NCBI RefSeq assembly: GCF_000519125.1
Contig: NZ_JAEX01000001.1
Location: forward strand, 496,001 to 560,000
Direction: 5' to 3'
DNA length: 64,000 bases
DNA from: Desulfocurvus vexinensis DSM 17965
Lineage (GTDB): Bacteria > Desulfobacterota > Desulfovibrionia > Desulfovibrionales > Desulfovibrionaceae
Below are positions 50,396-59,367 of the stretch, in pieces. The translations under genes and the position numbers were made by a program. Position 1 is the first letter of the stretch. Each line of letters opens with the position of its first letter. The notes beneath the pieces are model-generated. The model was not told where the DNA came from. It saw only the letters and a program-made list of their open reading frames with translations, and ran no database searches.

Positions 50396-50776
50396 TTAGT
50401 GGGCGTCCTGCGCCACCAGCTCTTCGTACTCGTCGGCGGAGAGCAGGTTCTCGGGGTCGGAGGCGATCTTGAACTTCACCAGCCAGCCCTCGCCGTAGGG
50501 GTCGTGGTTGACGATCTCGGGGGCGTCGGCCAGGGCGGCGTTGACCTCGATGACCTCGCCGGACACGGGGGCGTAGATTTCGCTGGCGGCCTTGACGGAC
50601 TCCACCGTGCCCATCTCGCTGCCGGCCTCGAAGGTGTCGCCCACCTCGGGCAGCTCGACGTAGGTCAGGTCGCCGAGTTGCTCCTGGGCGAACTGGGTGA
50701 TGCCGACGGTGGCCACGTCGCCTTCGACGAGCGCCCATTCATGGGACTTGGCGTACAGCAGATCCTTGGGAATCAC
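50396..50776 (-). CDS. gcvH: Glycine cleavage system H protein
   Basis: The 126-residue lipoyl carrier has the lipoylation site Lys62 in [15 protein letters not shown] and the usual SHEW and [19 protein letters not shown]. The GTG at 50776 has AAGGAGG five bases before it. It is the first gene of the glycine cleavage operon; a gcvT gene is not in the window. Confidence 0.96.
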   Translation of the reverse strand: MIPKDLLYAKSHEWALVEGDVATVGITQFAQEQLGDLTYVELPEVGDTFEAGSEMGTVESVKAASEIYAPVSGEVIEVNAALADAPEIVNHDPYGEGWLVKFKIASDPENLLSADEYEELVAQDAH

Positions 50777-51119
50777 GGCGTCCTCCTTGGACCCCCGCGC
50801 GGGCGGGGCGGGTGGGGGGTTGGGCTGGCGTCTGCCAGGAAAACGGCGGGCCCACGGCCCGAGCCCTGACGCAAAAGGCCGCACTTATACCTTTCCGCCC
50901 CCGGGGGCAAGCGCGGGCGGACGCCCCGGGAGCCGGGGCGGGGCGGTCGGCGCGGTACGGCGCGCCAGCGACCGGGAAATTCTTCCCGGCCGCTTGAAAA
51001 TGGCAGGATGGCGGCGTGCGGACGACCCGGGGCCGCGAGCCGCTGCGGCCATGCGCCCGGGCCCGGGTCGCGCAGCGGCGCGGCCAGCCATTTCGGGGCG
51101 GCGACTTCCGGGCGGCCCG
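50777..51119. other. Upstream region of the gcv operon, with candidate promoter
   Basis: No gene is seen in these 343 bases. For the minus-strand gcv operon, TTGCCC (50905-50910, read on minus) and TATAAG (50884-50889) with a 15-base spacer form a candidate promoter about 108 bases ahead of gcvH. A 7-base stem (CCGGGAA/TTCCCGG, 50972-50989) has no T-run. I saw no glycine riboswitch-like core. Confidence 0.4.
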
Positions 51120-51530
51120 CTAGTCCGTCTCGTCCAGGGGCAGGCCCAGGTTGCGGATCTCGTTGAGCAGGGTCTTCTTGCGGATGGGCTTGACCAGGTA
51201 CGAGGTGGCCTCGCCCAGGAAGAACGCGTCGTGCAGCTCCTTGGTGTCGTCCAGGGCCGAGATCATCACCGCCTTGACGCGCTTGTCCTCGGGAACGCCC
51301 ATCTCGGTCTCGATTTCGCGGATCTCGCGCAGGGCCTGCTGGCCGTCCATGTTGGGCATGATGATGTCCAGGCAGACGAGGTCGTAGGGCTCCTCGTTTT
51401 TCAGCGAGCTGCGGAAGGCCTCCACGGCCTCCTCGCCGTCCACGGCGACATCGCAATACCCGAAAGGATAGAGGATTTTCTGCATCAGGCGACGGCTGTC
51501 GAAGTCGTCATCGACGATGAGAAAACGCAT
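51120..51530 (-). CDS. Single-domain response regulator (CheY-like)
   Basis: The 136-residue receiver has acidic residues DDD at 7-9, phosphoacceptor Asp55 in LVCLDIIMPNMDG and Lys114 in YLVKPI. No output domain follows. The partner kinase is not adjacent. ATG 51530 is preferred over GTG 51536 because of the GGGGGTG site and direct start into the fold. It could serve the HTH-kinase at 24.4 kb only by speculation. Confidence 0.92.
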   Translation of the reverse strand: MRFLIVDDDFDSRRLMQKILYPFGYCDVAVDGEEAVEAFRSSLKNEEPYDLVCLDIIMPNMDGQQALREIREIETEMGVPEDKRVKAVMISALDDTKELHDAFFLGEATSYLVKPIRKKTLLNEIRNLGLPLDETD

Positions 51531-51698
51531 TGGCACACCCCCGGGAGTGGTTCGTCAGGATTTTGCATGGAGTCCAGCCATGCTATTAAAGAATTCCGGC
51601 CAGCTTGGCAACCGCCGGGCGCTTGTGGCCGCCGGGGGAACAGGGTAGGGTGCCCCCGGCGCGCAGCGTGTGCGCCGCACGCCTTCTCGGGAGCGGAC

Positions 51699-52040
51699 AT
51701 GGGAATCGAAAGCCTGTTTTCCTTGGATATTCTGGTGCAGGCCGCCGGGCGCAGCGGCTGGGAAGGCTGGCCCTTCGGCGGCACGGGCCCCGGGGGCGTG
51801 GTGCTGGCCTCGGCGGCGCGCATCGTGTTCATCCTGCTGGTCTTCGCCCTGCTGGCCTGGGTGCTGCGCAGGCTCTTCGGCCCGGGCGGCCCCCTGCGCC
51901 CCCGGGAGTTCGGCACCGGGCACATCGAGCGCCGCCGCCGCCGCGAGGAGGCCGGGCGCGCGCTGTACGCCCGCTGGCGGGCCGGGGAGCTGGACGACGC
52001 GCAGTACGCCGCAGCCCGCAAGGCCCTGGACGAGGACTGA
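51699..52040 (+). CDS. Small membrane protein with SHOCT-like C-terminus
   Basis: A 113-residue protein with a Gly-rich N-terminus, one membrane helix (VVLASAARIVFILLVFALLAWVL, about 34-56), a basic HIERRRRREEAG stretch and a SHOCT-like end LYARWRAGELDDAQYAAARKALDED. SHOCT motifs often mediate oligomerisation. It lies 10 bases before the HD-domain gene. Confidence 0.75.
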   Translation: MGIESLFSLDILVQAAGRSGWEGWPFGGTGPGGVVLASAARIVFILLVFALLAWVLRRLFGPGGPLRPREFGTGHIERRRRREEAGRALYARWRAGELDDAQYAAARKALDED

Positions 52041-52050
52041 GCCCCCGGCC

Positions 52051-52926
52051 ATGCCTGCCTCCGCCGCCGTCTTGCGCCCCGCGTTCCTGGCCCCGCACCT
52101 GCGGGCCCTGGACGCCTGCCATCGCCTGCACCTGGAGCTGGCCCCCGACGAGGCCGAAAACCTGGCCTTGAAGCACGAGCACAGCCTGCGCGTGCTCGAC
52201 GAGGCCGTGCGCATCACCGCCACCCTGGGCCCGGCCCAGGGCCTGACTCCGGCCCTGGAGCGGCTGGTGCTCCTGGCGGCGCTGTTCCACGACCTGGGGC
52301 GCTTCCCGCAACTGGTGCGCTACGGCACCTTCAACGACCGCGAATCGGCCAACCACGGGGCCCTGGGCGCGCGGGCCATGGTGCGCCTGGGCCTGCCCCG
52401 GGGGCTGGACCCGGCCTGCGCGCGCCTGGTGCGCGCCTGCGTGGCCCTGCACAACCGCAAGGAGCTGCCCCCGGGCCTGCCCGCGGACCTGGGCCTGGCC
52501 CTGCGCGTGGTGCGCGACGCCGACAAGCTGGACATCCTGCCCGTGGTCCTGGCGCACCTGCGGCCCGGGGCGGCCAACGATGTGGTCACCCTGGGCCTGT
52601 CGCGCGACCCGCAGCTGTGGAGCCCGCCCCTGCTGGACAGCCTGCTGGCGGGGCGCCCCTGCGTCTACGAGGACATGCGCAGCGTCAACGATTTCCGGCT
52701 GCTGCTCCTGTCGTGGGTCTACGGGATGCATTTCACGGTGTCGCGCCGGGCGCTGCTCGAGCGCGGACACCTGCGCGAACTGGCCGCCGGGCTGCCCGAC
52801 ACGGCGCCGCTGCGCGGGCTGTACGACCGCCTGCGGGCCGATCTGGAGCGTGCTGTGGGGCCGGGTCAGGACGCCGCAGCCGAGGCCGGGGAGTCGTCCA
52901 GCAGCCCGGCCACGGTGCGCAGATAG
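52051..52926 (+). CDS. HD-domain metal-dependent phosphohydrolase
   Basis: The 291-residue protein has an HD domain: the His at HEHSLRV (residue 42-44), the HD pair His80-Asp81 in ALFHDLGRFPQLVRYGTF, and the DADKLDIL Asp. The rest is helical. Substrate unknown; it is not an HD-GYP. The 3' end overlaps the convergent PilZ gene by 61 bases. Confidence 0.88.
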   Translation: MPASAAVLRPAFLAPHLRALDACHRLHLELAPDEAENLALKHEHSLRVLDEAVRITATLGPAQGLTPALERLVLLAALFHDLGRFPQLVRYGTFNDRESANHGALGARAMVRLGLPRGLDPACARLVRACVALHNRKELPPGLPADLGLALRVVRDADKLDILPVVLAHLRPGAANDVVTLGLSRDPQLWSPPLLDSLLAGRPCVYEDMRSVNDFRLLLLSWVYGMHFTVSRRALLERGHLRELAAGLPDTAPLRGLYDRLRADLERAVGPGQDAAAEAGESSSSPATVRR

Positions 52927-53567
52927 CCATCGATGCTGCGGCCCACGGCCTCGGGCACGGTGGTGAAGGCCAGGCCCAGGGTGGTCCGCCCGCCGGAGCC
53001 CTGCACGCCGCGCACCTGGCAGCCCAGGCGCTGGGCGCCCGCGGCGCCGAAGATGGCGCATTCCAGCTCCACCGTGTCGCCTATGGCCAGCCGGGCCGCA
53101 GGGTCCGAAGACTCGCAGGCCAGGCGGCAGCCGTTGCGGCTGATGTCCAGCAGCATGGCCTGGCCGCGCAGGGCCCCGGCCTGGATCTGGACCGGGAACA
53201 GGCATTCCACGCGGCTTTCCTTGCGCAGGTTGTGCGAGTCGATGCGCGAGGGGAAGTCGGCGAAGAGCAGGGGGTAGGGCCGCAGGGCGTAGCTCTGGAT
53301 GCGCGTGGAAAAGCCCCAGATATTGCCGGAATGCAGGTAGCTCACCGTGGCCGTGTTGCCCTGGTAGAGGTATTCGTAGAGCCCGGGCAGGCCCTGGGTC
53401 GCCGCGCTGGGCAGGCGCATGAGGAAGTATCTGCCGCGCTCGTGGCCCACGAAGGCGGTGCGCACGCGCTCGTCGAAGCCGGTGATGCCCAGGATGAGTT
53501 GCAGGCCGGGCTTGATCTCGAAGATGCTCCGGGGCAGGGGCTGGGGCGTCTCGTCGCTGGGAGGCAT
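52866..53567 (-). CDS. PilZ-domain protein, YcgR-like
   Basis: The 233-residue protein has an N-terminal YcgR-type beta domain (PGLQLILGITGFDERVRTAFVGHERGRYFLMRLP) and a C-terminal PilZ domain with the c-di-GMP binding RKESRVECLFP and DISRNGCRL motifs. Such proteins change motility or surface behaviour when bound to c-di-GMP. The gene ends inside the HD hydrolase gene on the other strand, an unusual 61-base convergent overlap. ATG 53567 begins at the domain. Confidence 0.9.
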   Translation of the reverse strand: MPPSDETPQPLPRSIFEIKPGLQLILGITGFDERVRTAFVGHERGRYFLMRLPSAATQGLPGLYEYLYQGNTATVSYLHSGNIWGFSTRIQSYALRPYPLLFADFPSRIDSHNLRKESRVECLFPVQIQAGALRGQAMLLDISRNGCRLACESSDPAARLAIGDTVELECAIFGAAGAQRLGCQVRGVQGSGGRTTLGLAFTTVPEAVGRSIDGYLRTVAGLLDDSPASAAAS

Positions 53568-53751
53568 GGCCGTCGGTCTCCGTGGTCTGCTGGCGGTGTC
53601 GGTGGTGCGGCTCGTGGTGGAATGCCGTACGCCGGGGGCCAGTTTAAGCACATTCCCCGGCTGGTGCGCAAGCCCCTCAGTGAAAAACAGGGCAGCGTCC
53701 CAGGGAATCCGGGACGCTTCCGGCGTCCGGCTTGCCAGCGCCGCAGGTTCA

Positions 53752-54543
53752 ATGGATAATGCCCCCCCTGGCCCCAACCCCGATGAGGACGGCTCCGTGA
53801 CCGAAACGCCCCCCAAGGAACTGGATCTGCAGCAGATGCCCATCGAGGCCGTGGCCGCCTACTGGCTGTCGCTGCGCAAGGTCATGGGCCCGAAGTTCGC
53901 GCCCAGGACCCTCCAGGACGAGGCCGCCAACACCGCCGAGCCCTTCATCCGCTACATGCTCGACCTGGGCCTGTGCGGGCTCGACGATGCCACGGCCCGC
54001 CGCGCGGGCGTCCGGCGCCGCGACACCGCTCTGCGCGACCTGGGCCTGAAGCTCGGGCTGATGCGCGATGCGCTGTTGTCCATGGCCGCCGCCGAGAACC
54101 CGCGCATGGCCCTGGCGCGCATGTTCGCCCGCCTGCCCGCCCCGGCCCTGACCGAGGAGGCCGCCACGCGCATGGCCCTGGACATGGTCCGCCTGGCCGA
54201 GCAGGGCGGCGGCGGCCCGACCCTGGACGTGGACCTGGGCCTGGGCGCCGAAGAGCTGCTGGTGCGGCTCATGTTCTACGTGCTGTGGGCCCGGCGCGAG
54301 GGCAAGGCCGCCACCTGGCCCCTGGGCGGCTCGGCGCGCTGCCGCTTCTTCCTCCAGGGCCTGGCCCTGGCCGCCGACGGCCACGACCGCAGCTTCGTCA
54401 AGGCCTGCCTGGACACCGCCGCCGCCGAGGTCCTGGCCGACGCGGGCACCAAGATGGACCTGTGCGTGGACATGGTCCTGGCCCTGCGCGCCAAGGCCAG
54501 CTACGAGGATCTCTACCGCCTGGCCCGGGCCTATGTGCCCTGA
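53752..54543 (+). CDS. Conserved hypothetical protein, helical, unknown
   Basis: A 263-residue soluble protein that is mostly predicted helical. It begins with a Pro/Asp/Glu-rich stretch, then LDLQQMPIEAVAAYWLSLRKVMGPKFAPRTLQDEAANTAEPFIRYMLDLGLCGL and ends SYEDLYRLARAYVP. No known motif, signal or membrane helix. It lies divergent to the PilZ gene and just before the RluD-CoaE gene. The start fits where coding character begins. Confidence 0.7.
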   Translation: MDNAPPGPNPDEDGSVTETPPKELDLQQMPIEAVAAYWLSLRKVMGPKFAPRTLQDEAANTAEPFIRYMLDLGLCGLDDATARRAGVRRRDTALRDLGLKLGLMRDALLSMAAAENPRMALARMFARLPAPALTEEAATRMALDMVRLAEQGGGGPTLDVDLGLGAEELLVRLMFYVLWARREGKAATWPLGGSARCRFFLQGLALAADGHDRSFVKACLDTAAAEVLADAGTKMDLCVDMVLALRAKASYEDLYRLARAYVP

Positions 54544-54550
54544 GGCGCCT

Positions 54551-56212
54551 GTGCCGGGCACCCCTGCCCCCGGCCCGCAAACCCGCCAGTGGGCCGTGCC
54601 CGCCGCCGCGCGCGGCGAGCGCCTGGACGCCTTCGTGGCCGGGCTGCTGGCCGGGGAGGGCGTCTCGCGCGGGGCCGTGCAGGAGCTGATCCGCCAGGGC
54701 CACGTGACCCTGGACGGCCGGGCCCCGGCCAAGGCCGGGCTGCGTCTGGCCGGAGGCGAGGCCCTGGCCGTGCGCCTGGAGCTGCCGGGCACGGCGCTGG
54801 CCCCCGAGGCCGGGGAGCTGCGCGTGGTCCACGAGGACGCGCGTCTGGCGGTGATCGACAAGCCCGCCGGGCTCACGGTGCATCCCGCGCCGGGGCTGGA
54901 GACGGGCACCCTGGTCCACCGCGTGCTGCACCGCTGGCCCCAGGCCGCGCTCATGGACGGCCCGCGCCCGGGCATCGTCCACCGCATCGACAAGGACACC
55001 TCGGGCCTTTTGCTGGTGGCCCTGGACGAGGCCGCGCGGCTGGCCCTGGCCGAGGATTTCGCCGCGCGCCGGGTGCGCAAGGAATATCTGGCCCTGGTCC
55101 ACGGCGTGCCCGAGGCCCGGCCCGGGCCGTGGGGCGAGATCGACGCGCCCCTGGGCCGCGACCCGCGCCACAAGACCAAGATGGCCGTGACGCCCTCGGG
55201 CGGGCGCGAGGCGCGCACCTCGTGGCGGGTGCTGTGGGCCGCGCCCGGCGGGGCGGCCAGCCTCGTGCTGGTGCGCATCCATACCGGACGCACGCACCAG
55301 ATCCGCGTGCACATGGCCCACATCGGGCATCCGCTGCTGGGCGACGCGATCTACGGCTCGCGCCAGCACGCCGAATTCGCCGCCGCCACGGGGCTGGACC
55401 CGGCCCTGGCCGGGCGCCAGATGCTGCACGCCTGGCGCCTGGGCTTCACGCACCCGGGGACCGGGGCGGCCATGATCCTGTGGGCCCCGCCGCCCGAGGA
55501 TTTCCAGGCCCTGGCCCGCGCCCTGGGCGCCGCAGTGCTGCGCGTGGGGCTGGTGGGCATGCCCGGGTGCGGCAAGTCGGCCCTGGCCGGGCTGCTGGCC
55601 GCCGCGGGGGTGCCGGTCTTTTGCGCCGACCGCTGCGTGGCCGGGCTCTACGCCCCGGGGGCCGACGGTTGGGTGCTGGTGCGCCGCCGCTTCGGCGCGG
55701 CCCTGGCCCCCGATGGCCGCCCGGTGGACAAGGCCGCGCTGCTGGCGCTGATGCGCTCGGGCGAGGCCGTGCGCCGCGAGGTGCAGGACATGATCCACCC
55801 CCTGGTGCGCCACCGGCTGGAGGAATTCTGGCGCGCCCACGCCCGCGAGGCCGTGGCCGTGGCCGAGGTGCCGCTGCTGCTCGAAGGCGGCTGGCCCGCC
55901 CAGGGCCTGACGGACATGGTGCTGGGCGTGCGCTGCCCCGAGGCCGCGCGCCGGGCCCGGCTGCGCGAGCTGCGCGGCTGGGACGACGCCACCCAGGCCG
56001 CCCTGGAGGCCTGGCAGTGGCCCGAGGCCGACAAGCTGGGCCGCTGCGACCTTGTGGCGGACAACGGCGGCGACCTGGCGGCCCTGGGCGCCGAGGCCGC
56101 GCGGGTGCTGGAGCAACTGCGCGGGCTGGCCGCTGCCCGCCGGGAGCGGGTGGCCGGGGCCCTGGCCGCGCTGTGGACCCCGGACCCCCGGGAGCCGGAG
56201 GACGCGCCGTGA
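54551..56212 (+). CDS. Fusion of RluD-type pseudouridine synthase and dephospho-CoA kinase
   Basis: The 553-residue protein has an S4-like domain (about 18-85), a RluD catalytic domain with HRIDKDTSGLLLV (catalytic Asp147) and RIHTGRTHQIRVHMAHIGHPLLGD, and from about residue 329 a dephospho-CoA kinase with P-loop GMPGCGKS and the CoaE-like DMIHPLVR, VAEVPLLLEGGW, ADNGGDLAAL. Residue 152-155 region is the usual motif II. Two unrelated enzymes in one chain is odd. GTG 54551 has GAGG at good spacing; GTG 54533 is possible but lacks one. Its stop overlaps the rhomboid GTG. Confidence 0.87.
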   Translation: MPGTPAPGPQTRQWAVPAAARGERLDAFVAGLLAGEGVSRGAVQELIRQGHVTLDGRAPAKAGLRLAGGEALAVRLELPGTALAPEAGELRVVHEDARLAVIDKPAGLTVHPAPGLETGTLVHRVLHRWPQAALMDGPRPGIVHRIDKDTSGLLLVALDEAARLALAEDFAARRVRKEYLALVHGVPEARPGPWGEIDAPLGRDPRHKTKMAVTPSGGREARTSWRVLWAAPGGAASLVLVRIHTGRTHQIRVHMAHIGHPLLGDAIYGSRQHAEFAAATGLDPALAGRQMLHAWRLGFTHPGTGAAMILWAPPPEDFQALARALGAAVLRVGLVGMPGCGKSALAGLLAAAGVPVFCADRCVAGLYAPGADGWVLVRRRFGAALAPDGRPVDKAALLALMRSGEAVRREVQDMIHPLVRHRLEEFWRAHAREAVAVAEVPLLLEGGWPAQGLTDMVLGVRCPEAARRARLRELRGWDDATQAALEAWQWPEADKLGRCDLVADNGGDLAALGAEAARVLEQLRGLAAARRERVAGALAALWTPDPREPEDAP

Positions 56213-56949
56213 TCCCCCTGCGCGACAGCATCCCCCGGGTGCACACCCCCTGGGCCACCTGGCTGCTCATCGCCTGCAACGCGGCGGCCTTTGCCTGGAC
56301 CCTCGCCCTGGGCCCCCAGGGCCGCGAGGTGCTCTTCCACCTGCTGGGCGTGGTGCCGCTGCGCTTCACCGAACCGGCCCTGGCCGCCCAGGCGGGCTTT
56401 CCGCCCCACGGGCAGTATGCCTTCGTGACCTACATGTTCCTGCACGGCGGCTGGCTGCATTTCCTGGCCAACATGTGGACGCTGTGGATCTTCGCCGACA
56501 ACATCGAGGACGTGATGGGCCCGGTGCGCTTCCTGGGTTTCTACCTCTGCTCGGGGCTGGCGGCGCTGGCGGTCCACTACGTGTTCGAGATGCACTCGCC
56601 GGTGCCGGTGGTGGGCGCCAGCGGGGCCATCGCCGGGGTCATGGGCGCCTATTTCCTGCTCTACCCCCACGCGCGGGTGACCACCGTGGTGCCGCTGTTC
56701 TTCATCCCGCTGATCTTCGAGCTGCCCGCCGTGATCTTCCTGGGCATCTGGTTCCTGTCGCAGTTCTTCTCGGGGGTCGCCGGGCTGGTGGGGCCGGGCC
56801 AGGGCGGGGGCATCGCCTGGTGGGCCCACGCCGGGGGCTTCATGGCCGGGGCGCTGCTCTTGCCGCTGTTCCGCAAGCCGGGGCGCTGCTATTTCTGCGT
56901 GGCGCCCCGCGACGACCCCTTCCGGCGTTTCCCCTTCCTGCGGCGCTGA
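56209..56949 (+). CDS. Rhomboid-family intramembrane serine protease
   Basis: The 246-residue membrane protein has the rhomboid catalytic Ser138 in GASGAIAGVMG and His207 in WWAHAGGFMAG, with the HGGWLHFLANMWTLWIF helix characteristic of this family. It cuts membrane helices. It begins with GTG inside the CoaE fusion stop (GTGA overlap). Confidence 0.92.
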   Translation: MIPLRDSIPRVHTPWATWLLIACNAAAFAWTLALGPQGREVLFHLLGVVPLRFTEPALAAQAGFPPHGQYAFVTYMFLHGGWLHFLANMWTLWIFADNIEDVMGPVRFLGFYLCSGLAALAVHYVFEMHSPVPVVGASGAIAGVMGAYFLLYPHARVTTVVPLFFIPLIFELPAVIFLGIWFLSQFFSGVAGLVGPGQGGGIAWWAHAGGFMAGALLLPLFRKPGRCYFCVAPRDDPFRRFPFLRR

Positions 56950-57126
56950 CCCGGCCCCACGCGGCCCCGCGCTGCCCGCGCCGGTCCTGCGCCATGCGTG
57001 CGCTCCGGCGCGGCTCCGCCGGGCTTTTGCGCCGCCCCGGGAGTGGACTTTTCCGCAAATCTGTTTATTGGTTTTGGGCGCGCGGACGGGGCAGCCCCCC
57101 GGCGCAATCCGAATCGAGGGACGCCA

Positions 57127-57936
57127 ATGCTGAAAATAGAGAACCTGCACGTGCGGATCGGCGAGCGGGAGGTGCTGCGCGGCATCGACCTGGAAATCGC
57201 CGAGGGCGAGACGTTCATCCTGTTCGGCCCCAACGGCTCGGGCAAGACCACCCTGCTCATGACCCTCATGGGTTTCGGCAACTACACCATCACCGGCGGG
57301 CGCATCCTGTTCAAGGGCGTGGACATCACCCACGCGCCCATCCACGAGCGCGCGCGCCTGGGCATCGGCATGAGCTTCCAGCGCCCGCCGACCATCCACG
57401 GCCTCAAGACCCGCCATCTGGTGGAGATGTGCGCCGTGCACGGGCACAACAAGGGCGGCATCGACGTGGAGGCCATGGCCGGGCGCGTGAATTTCGACAC
57501 TTTCCTGGACCGCGACATCAACGCGGGCTTCTCCGGCGGCGAGATCAAGCGCTCGGAGCTCTTGCAGCTCATGGCCCAGGCCCCGGACCTGGTGCTCTTC
57601 GACGAGCCCGAGTCCGGCGTGGACCTGGAAAACATGAAGCTCATCGGCACCACGGCCCGCAAGCTGCTGGACGGCTTCATCGAGCCCCGCCCGGGCCTGT
57701 CCATGAAGGAGCAGAAGTCCGGCCGCAGGACCGCCGGGCTGATCATCACCCACACCGGCTACATCCTGGAATACGTCAATGCCGACCGGGGCCAGGTCAT
57801 GTACAACGGCCACCTGTGCTGCGAGGCCCGCCCGCGCGACATTCTCGACCACGTGGGCCGCTACGGCTACCAGGAGTGCGTGCGCTGCCTGAGCCAGCCG
57901 GGCACCATCCAGGAATCCTTGGGAGGCGCGCAATGA
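57127..57936 (+). CDS. sufC: Iron-sulfur cluster assembly ATPase, SufC-like
   Basis: The 269-residue ABC ATPase has Walker A GPNGSGKTT (34-42), a SufC-style signature FSGGEIKRSELLQLM, Walker B LVLFDEPESGVD and ITHTGYIL. It binds SufB in Fe-S cluster scaffold function. A 177-base gap upstream has a TTTTCC...TTTATT AT-rich patch that likely contains its promoter. Its stop overlaps the sufB start. Confidence 0.9.
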   Translation: MLKIENLHVRIGEREVLRGIDLEIAEGETFILFGPNGSGKTTLLMTLMGFGNYTITGGRILFKGVDITHAPIHERARLGIGMSFQRPPTIHGLKTRHLVEMCAVHGHNKGGIDVEAMAGRVNFDTFLDRDINAGFSGGEIKRSELLQLMAQAPDLVLFDEPESGVDLENMKLIGTTARKLLDGFIEPRPGLSMKEQKSGRRTAGLIITHTGYILEYVNADRGQVMYNGHLCCEARPRDILDHVGRYGYQECVRCLSQPGTIQESLGGAQ

Positions 57937-59099
57937 CCGGACCCGAATTCAAGCTCTCCGACTTCTCCTTCGACGGCGCCAGCGCCCCGGCCATCGAGGA
58001 TCTCTCCACCCTGGGCGAGGCCGACAAGAAGCGCCTGCTCTACGCGGGCGTGGACGTGGACCAGAAGGACCGCGCCGGGTCGTTTCTGCACATGGACCAC
58101 TCCGGGGTCCACTGCCGTTCCAACCACCCGGGCGTGGAAATCCTGGACATCAAGCAGGCCCTGAAGAAGTACGACGGGCTGCCCGGCCACTTCTGGACCC
58201 AGGTGGACCCCGACAAGGACGAGTTCACCCGCGCCGCACGCGAGCAGCTGCACGGCGGCTACTTCGTGCGCACCGCGCCGGGCGCCAAGATCGTCGAGCC
58301 CGTGCAGTCGTGCCTGTTCCTCAAGGGCCAGGCCGTGGGCCAGAACGTGCACAACGTGGTCATCGTCGAGGAAGACTCGGAGCTGCACATCATCACCGGC
58401 TGCGCCGTGGCGGGCGAAACCCAGTCCGCCGCGCACCTGGGCATCAGCGAGTTCTTCATCAAGAAGGGCGGCAGGCTGACCTTCACCATGATCCACAACT
58501 GGGGCCACAACACCGTGGTGCGTCCGCGCACGGCGGGGGTGGTCGAGGCCGGGGGCGTGTTCCAGAGCAACTACGTGTTGCTCAAGCCCGTGAAGACGCT
58601 GCAATCCTACCCGGCCATCACCCTGGCGGGCGAGGGCTCCGTGGCGCGCTTCAACTCGGTCATCGTGGCCCCTCCCGGCTCGCATGTGAACTCCGGCAGC
58701 CGCATCAACCTGGCCGCCTCGGGCACGCGCGGCGAGATCATCTCGCGGACCATGACCACCGGCGGCACCATCATCGCCCCGGCCAACATCACGGCCAGCG
58801 CCGTGCCCGCGCGCGGGCACCTGGAGTGCAAGGGCCTGATCATCGGCGAGGGCCGCATCTGGGCCATCCCCGAGCTGGACGGGACCATGGAGGGCGTGGA
58901 GCTCTCCCACGAGGCCGCCGTGGGCAAGATCGCCCAGGAGGAGATCGAGTACCTCCAGGCGCGCGGCATGGACGAGGCCGAGGCCACCTCGACCATCGTG
59001 CGCGGGTTCCTCAACGTGGACATGGACGGCCTGCCCCCGAGGCTCCAGCAGGCCATCAGCGAGCAGATCGATCAGCTCGACAGCAGCGACGCCATGTAG
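57933..59099 (+). CDS. sufB: Iron-sulfur cluster scaffold, SufB/SufD-like
   Basis: The 388-residue protein has the beta-helix SufBD pattern: HLGISEFFIKKGGRLTFTMIHNWG, NYVLLKPVKTLQSYPAITLAGEGSVARFNSVIVA, MTTGGTIIAPANITASAVPARGHLECKGLIIGEG and EEIEYLQARGMDEAEA. With SufC it forms a two-gene unit without SufS, SufE, SufD or SufU nearby, like the minimal SUF-like (Sms) systems of anaerobes. It is shorter than full SufB (about 480 residues), lacking the N-terminal part. Confidence 0.9.
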   Translation: MTGPEFKLSDFSFDGASAPAIEDLSTLGEADKKRLLYAGVDVDQKDRAGSFLHMDHSGVHCRSNHPGVEILDIKQALKKYDGLPGHFWTQVDPDKDEFTRAAREQLHGGYFVRTAPGAKIVEPVQSCLFLKGQAVGQNVHNVVIVEEDSELHIITGCAVAGETQSAAHLGISEFFIKKGGRLTFTMIHNWGHNTVVRPRTAGVVEAGGVFQSNYVLLKPVKTLQSYPAITLAGEGSVARFNSVIVAPPGSHVNSGSRINLAASGTRGEIISRTMTTGGTIIAPANITASAVPARGHLECKGLIIGEGRIWAIPELDGTMEGVELSHEAAVGKIAQEEIEYLQARGMDEAEATSTIVRGFLNVDMDGLPPRLQQAISEQIDQLDSSDAM

Positions 59100-59137
59100 C
59101 GCCGCCCTGGGGCGCGCCGCAACGGCGCGGGCAAGAG

Positions 59138-59171
59138 GCCCGGCGGGGAGCGCTTCCCGCCGGGCTTTTTT
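59138..59171 (+). terminator. Rho-independent terminator after sufB
   Basis: A perfect 10-base stem (GCCCGGCGGG at 59138-59147 with CCCGCCGGGC at 59156-59165) and eight-base loop precede six Ts (59166-59171). It ends the sufCB transcript. Confidence 0.93.
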
Positions 59172-59367
59172 GCGGCCCGGGCCGGGCCCTCGGGAAAAGA
59201 TTCACGTTGGTTGACGGGCCCTGCGAAATGGATGACAAGCAGGGGGCGGGCCGCAATGGTCCGCATTCGTGCATTTGCGAGAAAGGGTGGACGGGTTGTC
59301 CGTGACCTGCGGCGGGGGAGCCGCAGGACGACGCGCGGGCGGCCCCCATTGCAGAGCGAGAGGACGG

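Noticed and set aside
50972-50989. Hairpin CCGGGAA/TTCCCGG as a terminator for the response regulator
   Set aside because: No T-run follows on either strand, and it lies well beyond the gene end.
50777-51119. Glycine riboswitch ahead of gcvH
   Set aside because: None of the conserved core segments could be recognised by eye; a covariance search would be decisive.
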